A DNA stretch of 64,000 nt from Hyphomicrobiaceae bacterium (GTDB lineage Bacteria; Pseudomonadota; Alphaproteobacteria; Rhizobiales; Hyphomicrobiaceae), in contig JAHDXT010000002.1 in NCBI GenBank assembly GCA_023384095.1, forward strand, positions 62,001 through 126,000, given 5' to 3'. The stretch's first letter is position 1. Each line of letters opens with the position of its first letter. The translations under genes and the position numbers were made by a program. Positions 58,051-64,000 of the stretch are shown here, one piece after another. The notes beneath the pieces are model-generated. The model saw nothing but the letters and a program-made list of their open reading frames with translations, searched no databases and was not told where the DNA came from.

Positions 58051-60009
58051 TTGGTCGGATTGTCCCGCCTGTTCGAGCCCTTGCGTCTCCGAGACATCGA
58101 GATCCGCAATCGCATCCTGCCGACCGGTCACCAGACGTTTCTCGCCCGCAAGGGCCTGCCGTCCGACGAGCTGGTGGCCTATCACGAAGCGCGCGCGCGC
58201 GGTGGCGCGGGGCTCATCATTGTCGAGGCGACCCGCTTCCATACGACCGCGCTGACGGATTCGCCCGAGCTTGTGGTCGTCTCCGACGACTGCATTGCGG
58301 GCTATCGGCGCATCGCCGATGCGGTCCACCGGCACGGCGGTCGCGTATTCGGGCAGCTCTCGCATTCGGGTCGTGTGTCGCGCCGCATGCGCGACGGCAT
58401 GCGCGGGGTGGCCTTTGCGCCCTCGCCGGTGCCGGACAATCGGTTCCACACCATGCCGCGTGAGCTGCCGACGGCCTTGGTATGCGAGCTGGTCGCAGCG
58501 TGTGGGGCCGCGGCCCGCCGATTCGCCGAAGCCGGTCTCGACGGTGTGGAGCTCGTATCGAGCCACGGCCTCCTCTTCGCGCAGTTCCTCAATCCCCGGA
58601 CCAACCGGCGCACCGACGCCTACGGCGGCAGCCTCGAGAACCGGATGCGCTTTCTCGCCGATTGCCTGGCCGAGGTCCGCACGGCCGTCGGGCCAGGACG
58701 GGTCGTCGGTATACGGATTTCGGCCGAGGAGATCGAGGACGACGGCCTCCAGGCGGCCGAGGTCACCGAGATCTGCGTCGAGCTCGCGCGCCGCCAAGTG
58801 ATCGACTACGTCAACGCCACGATCGGCTCGATGTCCGGACTCGGCGGCTCGATCCATGTCGTGCCGCCAATGGAGGTCGCGCCGGGCTACGTCGCGCCCA
58901 AGGCCGCGAATCTCAAGGCGGCGACGGGCCTGCCCCTCTTCGTGGCGGGGCGGATCAACCAGCCGCAGATTGCCGAGCAGGTCCTCGCCGCAGGGCAAGC
59001 CGACATGATCGGCATGACGCGGGCGATGATTTCCGATCCCGACATGGCCAACAAGGCCCGCTCCGGCCGGCTCGACGACATACGTGCCTGCATCGGCTGC
59101 AATCAGGCCTGCATCGGACATTTTCATGCCGGCTACCCGGTCTCTTGCATCCAGAACCCGGTGAGCGGCCGGGAGACGACGCTCGGCATGCTGCCGCCCG
59201 TGACGGTGCGAAAGCGCGTCCTCGTCGCCGGTGGCGGCCCTGCCGGCCTCAAGGCGGCCGTCACGGCGGCGGCGCGCGGCCACGATGTCATCGTATGCGA
59301 GGCGGAACGGCAGGCTGGCGGCCAGGCGCTGTTGGCGCAGCTCCTGCCGGAGCGCGCCGAGTTCGGGGGCCTCGTGACGAACCTGCTGCGGGAGGTCCAT
59401 CTCACGGGCGTGGAGCTGCGGCTGGGGACGCGGGTCGACGCGGCCCTCGCGCGATCGCAGGCGCCTGACGCGATCGTGGTCGCAACCGGCGCGCGGCCTT
59501 ATCGCCCGGAGATCGAAGGCGCCGACGGCGCGCACCTGGTGGATGCCTGGGCGGTGCTTCGCAACGCGGTCAATCCCGGCTCGCGCGTGCTGATCGCCGA
59601 CTGGCGCTGTGATTGGATCGGCATGGGCCTCGCGGAAAAGCTCGCGCGCGAGGGCCGTAAGGTTCGCCTCGCGGTCAACGGCCTGCACGCCGGGCAGAAC
59701 TTGCAGATGTATCTCCGCGATCACTGGGCCGCACGGCTGTTCGACCTGGGCGTCGAGATCCTGCCCTATGCCCGCCTCTACGGTATCGATGGAGAGACGG
59801 TCTATCTGAGCCACATCGTGTCGGGAAAGCCGATCGTCTGTGAAGGGATCGATACGGTGGTCGGCGCCTTCGGTCATGCTCCCGAGGTGCAGCTCGAGCA
59901 GGAGCTCGCGCCGCTCGGCATTCCGATCCATCTTGCCGGCGATTGTCTTTCTCCGCGCTCGGCCGAGGAAGCGGTCTACGAAGGTCTTCTGGCTGGCCGA
60001 GCCGTATGA
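58051..60009 (+). CDS. OYE/trimethylamine-dehydrogenase-type flavoenzyme
   Basis: A 652-residue enzyme with TTG start at 58051 (GAGG upstream, overlapping the regulator stop). Residues 1-340 are an FMN barrel (FEPLRLRDIEIRNR, AYHEARARGGAGLI, HGLLFAQFLNP, RTDAYGGS). Cys347, Cys350, Cys354 and Cys366 form a 4Fe-4S site, then an FAD/NAD domain starts at VAGGGPAGL. The GHQTFLA near residue 27 resembles the N-demethylase group of this family (N-methylproline demethylase type) more than dienoyl-CoA reductases. With the DAO-GcvT enzyme and Pot importer it suggests stepwise demethylation of a betaine. Confidence 0.88.
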   Translation: MVGLSRLFEPLRLRDIEIRNRILPTGHQTFLARKGLPSDELVAYHEARARGGAGLIIVEATRFHTTALTDSPELVVVSDDCIAGYRRIADAVHRHGGRVFGQLSHSGRVSRRMRDGMRGVAFAPSPVPDNRFHTMPRELPTALVCELVAACGAAARRFAEAGLDGVELVSSHGLLFAQFLNPRTNRRTDAYGGSLENRMRFLADCLAEVRTAVGPGRVVGIRISAEEIEDDGLQAAEVTEICVELARRQVIDYVNATIGSMSGLGGSIHVVPPMEVAPGYVAPKAANLKAATGLPLFVAGRINQPQIAEQVLAAGQADMIGMTRAMISDPDMANKARSGRLDDIRACIGCNQACIGHFHAGYPVSCIQNPVSGRETTLGMLPPVTVRKRVLVAGGGPAGLKAAVTAAARGHDVIVCEAERQAGGQALLAQLLPERAEFGGLVTNLLREVHLTGVELRLGTRVDAALARSQAPDAIVVATGARPYRPEIEGADGAHLVDAWAVLRNAVNPGSRVLIADWRCDWIGMGLAEKLAREGRKVRLAVNGLHAGQNLQMYLRDHWAARLFDLGVEILPYARLYGIDGETVYLSHIVSGKPIVCEGIDTVVGAFGHAPEVQLEQELAPLGIPIHLAGDCLSPRSAEEAVYEGLLAGRAV

Positions 60010-60060
60010 GGTGCCGGGTCGGACCGGGATATTACCAGAGCATCGACGTCACGGCCTGAT

Positions 60061-60080
60061 CGCCGCCGCTTCAGGCGGCG
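60061..60080. repeat. Hairpin at convergent gene ends
   Basis: CGCCGCC-GCTTCA-GGCGGCG forms a perfect 7-bp GC stem at the 3' ends of the converging OYE-type and M24 genes, overlapping the last codons of the latter. It lacks a T-run, so any bidirectional termination role is uncertain. Confidence 0.4.
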
Positions 60081-61231
60081 ACGATATATCCCGGCTCCAG
60101 ACGCGAGAGCACTTCGGCTCCCGTCTCTGTGATCGCGATCGTGTGCCCGAGCGACATGGCGAGGTTGTTCGGCGCATCGATCAGGATCGCATGCAGGAAC
60201 AGCACCATTCCGGGCGCGGTTGGTATGGGATTGCCCGAGTAGAGCATCGGCGGCACGTCCATCCAGGTCGGCCGGAACAACGCGCCGAGAGAATAGCCGC
60301 AGGCCGACATCCGGTGCTCGCCATAGCCGGCCGCGTCGTAGACGCGGCGGTGGGCGTCGTCGATCTCGCCGAGCGGCCGGCCGGGGCGTGCCGCTTCCGT
60401 CATCGCCGCCAGGGCCTCGCGCGTCACGTCGAACATCTGACGCTGGCGGTCCCGGCCGCGGCCGATCGCAATCGTGCGCATCAGGCAGGCGCAGTAGTGC
60501 CGATAGCTCGCCGCGAACTCCATGGTGAGCTGATCGACCAGGTCGAGGTGGCGGAATCCTGTCGCGCTGCGGATGAGGAGCGCCCGGTCACCCGAGCCGA
60601 GAACCGGACCCGAGGGCGGCGGGTCGCCGCCGCCCGCGAGGATCGGAACCGCGCCGGCGGCAGCGATGTCGCCTTCGAACGCTCCGGGGCGAGCGGCGGC
60701 CAGCATCGCTTCGAGTGCCTGGTCGGCGAGCTCGGCCGACCTGCGGACATAGGCAAGCTCCGTTTCGGACTTCACGAGCCTCAGTGTCCTGACAAGCGGC
60801 GATGCATCGACGAACGTGCACCAGCCCTCGAGGCGGCGGCGCACGAGCTCGTACTTGTCCGCCGTCAGGCCGAAGGTGCGCAGCTCGATCCCGATCCTCC
60901 CGCCTTTGAGCTTCAGCTCTTCGAGGATCGCGAGGAGCTCGCCCGAAGGGTCGGCGCCCTCGCGGTCGTACCACAGCCGCACGTCCTCGATGATCGAGGT
61001 GCGGCGGGCCTGCTCGAGGTCCGGCCGCCGCGTCAGCAGAACGATCGGCCGCTCGTCGGCCGTCATCACGCCGCACTGGAAGAAGACGAAGCCGCTCGTG
61101 TCGTAACCAGTGAGATAGTAGTGGCTCTCCTGGGCGAAGATCAGAAGGGCGTCGAGGCTCTCGGCCTTCATCGCCGCGCGGGCCGCCTTGCAGCGCGACT
61201 CGTACTCCTCGCGCGCGAAATGAAGGGCCAT
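60071..61231 (-). CDS. M24-fold protein lacking metal ligands (creatinase/ectoine hydrolase-like)
   Basis: A 386-residue creatinase/aminopeptidase-fold protein. The N-terminal domain (residues 1-150) and the pita-bread domain are both present, but the five metal ligands are not: the two aspartates become Glu238 and Cys249, His becomes Tyr313 (CGYSLGALF), and the two glutamates become histidine (His347) and Gly/His (362-363). Metal-free members of this fold include creatinase and ectoine hydrolase, whose GYS-G and W motifs (here PTWMD) it shares. It may hydrolyse a C-N bond of a small amide. It is the last gene of the nitrilase-dipeptidase run. Confidence 0.82.
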   Translation of the reverse strand: MALHFAREEYESRCKAARAAMKAESLDALLIFAQESHYYLTGYDTSGFVFFQCGVMTADERPIVLLTRRPDLEQARRTSIIEDVRLWYDREGADPSGELLAILEELKLKGGRIGIELRTFGLTADKYELVRRRLEGWCTFVDASPLVRTLRLVKSETELAYVRRSAELADQALEAMLAAARPGAFEGDIAAAGAVPILAGGGDPPPSGPVLGSGDRALLIRSATGFRHLDLVDQLTMEFAASYRHYCACLMRTIAIGRGRDRQRQMFDVTREALAAMTEAARPGRPLGEIDDAHRRVYDAAGYGEHRMSACGYSLGALFRPTWMDVPPMLYSGNPIPTAPGMVLFLHAILIDAPNNLAMSLGHTIAITETGAEVLSRLEPGYIVAA

Positions 61232-61337
61232 GGGCTACACTCCTCATCCGGTTGGCAGGCGTTCTCGACGATCACCCAACGACGTCGAAGTCACCCCACT
61301 CGACTTATCGACCGTCAGTGTCGGACCACGAGTGCGT

Positions 61338-62360
61338 TCAGCCGATCACCTCTCTGTAGACCCGGAAAAGGTTCTCGGAACACACTTTGGCGATATCGGC
61401 TTCGCTGTATCCACGTTTCCGGATGCCCTCTTGCAGGAGCGGATAGGCCGAGAGATCCCGCAAGTCAGGCGGGATGTCGAAGCCTTTTGCGTACATGCCG
61501 GTCTTGTCCTTGGCATTTATCTCGCGGGCGAACACGTCGGGCGCGAAGTAGATGAAGTCCGCCCCGATCGAGACGTGATCGATGCCGACCACCGAGACCA
61601 TATGGTCGAGATGGTCGAGCAGGCGCTCAATCGAAGGCCGCTCGGGATCGACGAACCATGGGAAGAGGCAGAGGCCGATAACGCCCCTCCGCGCGGCCAG
61701 CAGTTCCATTTGCCGGTCGGTGAGATTACGGGGATGGTTGCACACCGCGCGCGCATTGGCGTGTGAAACGATGAACGGTGCGGTCGTGAGCTCTGCCGCC
61801 GAGAAGAACAGGGCGTCGGAGGCATGCGAAAGATCGAGCAGCATCTTCTTGCGGTTCAGTGCCTGCACGAGCGAACGGCCGAACCGGGTCAAGCCGCTGC
61901 CAGTGATCGCCTCGCCGCAGCCATCGCCCACCATGTTGCGCGCGTTCCAGGTGAGCTGCACGGAACGGATGCCGAGCCTGTACATCAGGTCGAGCGCTTC
62001 CAGGCTCGTGCGCAGCGGAGACGCTCCCTCGATCATCATCATGACGCCGAGCTTGCCTTCGGCGGCACTTCGATCGACATCCGCCATCGACAGGCAGAGG
62101 CTCACTGATTCCGCGCTGTCGGCAAAATCGGCCAGGAGCGCCTCGATCCGCATCATGGCGCACCAGAACGGGTCGTCCGAGCCGATGTTCTGACTCGGAG
62201 CATCGCCGCCAGTGCTCATCATCAGGAAGCGATGGTTGGCCCGCCGCAACGGCTCGGCGTGGTATCGTTGGAACACCGCGCGCTCGCCGTCCTGGCGGCG
62301 CCGCAGCACATCCACAACGATGTCGGAATGCCCGTCCGCAATCGGGATCATGTTGCTCAT
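61338..62360 (-). CDS. Membrane dipeptidase family protein (M19)
   Basis: A 340-residue M19 (renal dipeptidase) family zinc hydrolase. Ligands are seen as HSD in ADGHSDIVV, glutamate in MMMIEGASP, histidines in DLSHASDALF and VSHANARAV, and aspartate in IGADF. No signal peptide is present. It would cleave a dipeptide or amino-acid amide. It lies 37 bases after the nitrilase gene and 106 bases before the M24 gene, forming a small amide-hydrolysis operon with the partial TctA gene upstream. Confidence 0.93.
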   Translation of the reverse strand: MSNMIPIADGHSDIVVDVLRRRQDGERAVFQRYHAEPLRRANHRFLMMSTGGDAPSQNIGSDDPFWCAMMRIEALLADFADSAESVSLCLSMADVDRSAAEGKLGVMMMIEGASPLRTSLEALDLMYRLGIRSVQLTWNARNMVGDGCGEAITGSGLTRFGRSLVQALNRKKMLLDLSHASDALFFSAAELTTAPFIVSHANARAVCNHPRNLTDRQMELLAARRGVIGLCLFPWFVDPERPSIERLLDHLDHMVSVVGIDHVSIGADFIYFAPDVFAREINAKDKTGMYAKGFDIPPDLRDLSAYPLLQEGIRKRGYSEADIAKVCSENLFRVYREVIG

Positions 62361-62397
62361 CGCCGGCGATCCGCGGCGGCGCGAAGTTCACACCATC

Positions 62398-63210
62398 TCA
62401 TGGCTTGCCGATCTCCTGGTACAGCTCCGGCCGGCGGTGGCCCCTGAGGTCGACGACATAGTTGCTGTCACGTACTTCGCGTTTCCCAAGCCCATGCCCG
62501 ATCTCTATATCAGCGAAAAGCACCTTCTCCTCTTGCTGCGCCGACACGATGCAGCTCCCGTTCGGTGCATAGGCGCAGCTTCGGCCGATGAACGACAGCT
62601 CGCCCTCTTGGCCGGTGCGATTGGCCGCCAGCACGTGCACGGAATTTTCGGCGGCGCGCGCCGGCACCATGACGACGGGATTGACGTCGGCGCCAGCAGG
62701 CCAGTTCGCTGCAACCACGATCACCTGGGCACCCTTCAGCGCCAGCACCCGAGCGATTTCCGGAAAACGCACCTCGTAGCAGATCATCAGCCCGATTTTG
62801 ACTCCGAGCACGTCATGCACCGCGAGATCGTCACCGCGCGCAACGAAAGCATCGGCCCCGACTGGCACGATATGCGCCTTGCGGTGTCTGCCGATGACGC
62901 CGTGCGGGCCAACGATCACTGCTGTGTTGAACAGGCGGTCGCCGTCGCGCTCGAGCAGCCCCGAGACGACGTGGCAGCCGGTTGCTGCGGCGTGGCGATG
63001 GACTTCAGCCGTGCTCGGGCCGGGGATTGTTTCGGCGAGCCGGAACGCATCATCGCGGCTGGAAATTGCATAACCGCTGATGGCGCACTCCGGCAGGACG
63101 ACAAGTTGTGCCCCGCGCGCGCTTGCCTCGCGGAGACCATTCAGAGCGTCCTCGAGGTTTCGGCCGGGTGCGTCCTTCTTGGGCGCGGTCTGTAGCAATG
63201 CGATCTTCAC
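62398..63210 (-). CDS. Carbon-nitrogen hydrolase (nitrilase superfamily amidase)
   Basis: A 270-residue C-N hydrolase starting at GTG 63210 (reading VKIALLQTAP). The catalytic triad is Glu41 (LPECAISGY), Lys111 (GRHRKAHIV) and Cys144 (MICYEVRFP). The protein would cleave an amide, nitrile or carbamoyl C-N bond. The upstream part of the longer open frame has no family similarity. It is encoded 22 bases after the TctA gene and just before the M19 dipeptidase gene. Confidence 0.94.
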   Translation of the reverse strand: MKIALLQTAPKKDAPGRNLEDALNGLREASARGAQLVVLPECAISGYAISSRDDAFRLAETIPGPSTAEVHRHAAATGCHVVSGLLERDGDRLFNTAVIVGPHGVIGRHRKAHIVPVGADAFVARGDDLAVHDVLGVKIGLMICYEVRFPEIARVLALKGAQVIVVAANWPAGADVNPVVMVPARAAENSVHVLAANRTGQEGELSFIGRSCAYAPNGSCIVSAQQEEKVLFADIEIGHGLGKREVRDSNYVVDLRGHRRPELYQEIGKP

Positions 63211-63232
63211 GGGTAACTTCCCGTCGCTCCAG

Positions 63233-64000
63233 TTATGCGGTCCGCTCGGGCATTGCTTCCGGTTCCAGCGCCGCCGCCGCCTCGGCAGCGGCGACACGCC
63301 GGTTCACGCGATAGCTTGCCCATGCAGTGACAAGAGCCAGCCCCCACAGCGCAAGCGCCAGCGGGCGGGTGAAGAACGGCGCCAGCGAGCCTTCATTGGC
63401 GATCAGCGACTGACGGAAATAGACCTCTAGCATCGGACCGAGGATCAGCGTGATCGACATTGGCACGATGGATATCCCGATCTTCTCCAGGGCATATCCC
63501 ATGGCGCCGAACAGCACAGTTATCAGAGCCTCATTGATCTGGCCACTATACGCAAATCCTCCGGCGACGCTGAACACACAGACGATGCCGGCCAGCACTC
63601 GACCCGAGGTGAGTGCAAGGATCCGCGAGATTGGTCGGATCATTGACAGGCCGATCAGCAGAATCGAGATGTTCGCGATGAGCAGGAATACGAACATTGG
63701 ATAGAGCAGGGCCGTGTTCTCGCGGATCATCATGGGTCCCGGGGTATACCCGTGCAGCAGGAAGGCTCCCATGAGGATGGCGGTGACCGTGTCGCCCGGG
63801 ATGCCGAAGGAAAGGAGCGGGAGCAAGGCGCCCGCCGGCACCGCGTTGTTCGCGGCTTCCGGGGCTGCCACCCCTTCGATCAGGCCAGTACCGAACTTTT
63901 CGGGGTGCGGAGAGGATCGGCGCGCCTCGGCATAGCCGAGAAAGGCCGCGATGTTCGGTCCAGCGGCCGGGATGATGCCGACGATCGTTCCGATCACCGA
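63233..64000 (-). CDS. tctA: Tripartite tricarboxylate transporter large subunit TctA, C-terminal part
   Basis: The C-terminal 255 residues of a TctA membrane protein, cut by the right edge of the window (no start codon in the window). Conserved GIIPAAGPNIAAFLGYAEA, GEGVAAPEAANNA-type segment (LIEGVAAPEAANNAVPAGAL) and FGIPGDTVTAILMGA are characteristic. Six or more membrane helices follow. TctA works with TctB and the periplasmic TctC to import organic acids by ion symport. Its linkage to a nitrilase suggests that an organic acid amide is the substrate. Confidence 0.94.
   Translation of the reverse strand, partial: SVIGTIVGIIPAAGPNIAAFLGYAEARRSSPHPEKFGTGLIEGVAAPEAANNAVPAGALLPLLSFGIPGDTVTAILMGAFLLHGYTPGPMMIRENTALLYPMFVFLLIANISILLIGLSMIRPISRILALTSGRVLAGIVCVFSVAGGFAYSGQINEALITVLFGAMGYALEKIGISIVPMSITLILGPMLEVYFRQSLIANEGSLAPFFTRPLALALWGLALVTAWASYRVNRRVAAAEAAAALEPEAMPERTA

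Overview
The window is GC-rich, densely coded chromosomal DNA. Genes overlap by ATGA or TGATG, and several start with GTG or TTG. High-affinity ABC importers and soil-type catabolic enzymes dominate. This suggests a free-living alphaproteobacterium (Rhodospirillales or Hyphomicrobiales type); that is an inference from gene content, and no rRNA or taxonomic marker gene is present. I see no tRNA, rRNA, CRISPR array, insertion sequence, integrase or replication origin. Nearly every gene is an importer, a regulator or a catabolic enzyme.

Layout. 1-2278 (+): the end of a branched-chain-type (Liv) ABC importer (livG, livF) and an MmgE/PrpD enzyme. 2323-11701 (-): a molybdenum hydroxylase (M, S, L and G subunits) in one run with a complete Liv importer, with a divergent LysR gene at 11980. 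12941-25237 (-): a long catabolic operon read from right to left as SDR, LVIVD propeller protein, HyuA, HyuB, SDR, DAO-GcvT demethylating flavoprotein, class III aminotransferase and aldehyde dehydrogenase. 25603-30436: an SDR, then an iron/thiamine-type ABC importer whose ATPase gene lies on the opposite strand. 30699-37071: LysR divergent from FAH hydrolase, RraA-like aldolase, ThDP decarboxylase-like enzyme, D-2-hydroxyacid dehydrogenase and PhyH oxygenase. 37072-39221: an aminotransferase remnant, then arsC and an ATP-grasp-like protein. 39403-48746 (-): AroE-like dehydrogenase, a Liv importer (K, H, M, G, F), SDR, a fused E1 alpha/beta dehydrogenase and a VOC protein. 48941-50464 (+): SDR and a FadR-type GntR regulator. 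50691-57083 (-): a polyamine/betaine-type ABC importer (SBP, PotA, PotB, PotC) followed by a second DAO-GcvT enzyme. 57420-60009 (+): an XRE-cupin regulator and an OYE/trimethylamine-dehydrogenase-type flavoenzyme. 60071-64000 (-): TctA (partial), nitrilase-family amidase, M19 dipeptidase and an M24 protein lacking the metal ligands.

How the parts fit together. Each block pairs an importer with the enzymes likely to process its substrate and usually with a divergent regulator, so the region reads as stacked uptake-plus-catabolism modules. Two of them (hyuAB with DAO-GcvT; Pot importer with DAO-GcvT and the OYE demethylase type) point to N-methylated amines, hydantoins or betaines. The exact substrates cannot be read from sequence.

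Most notable observations: a potA gene whose only workable start is ATT behind a strong ribosome-binding site; a Liv ATPase pair in which one composite ATP site looks degenerate (Walker A Lys to Arg in LivF, signature Gly to Ser in LivG); strong hairpins directly downstream of the solute-binding-protein gene in three separate importer operons; an M24 'peptidase' with all metal ligands replaced; and several palindromes next to divergent regulator genes.
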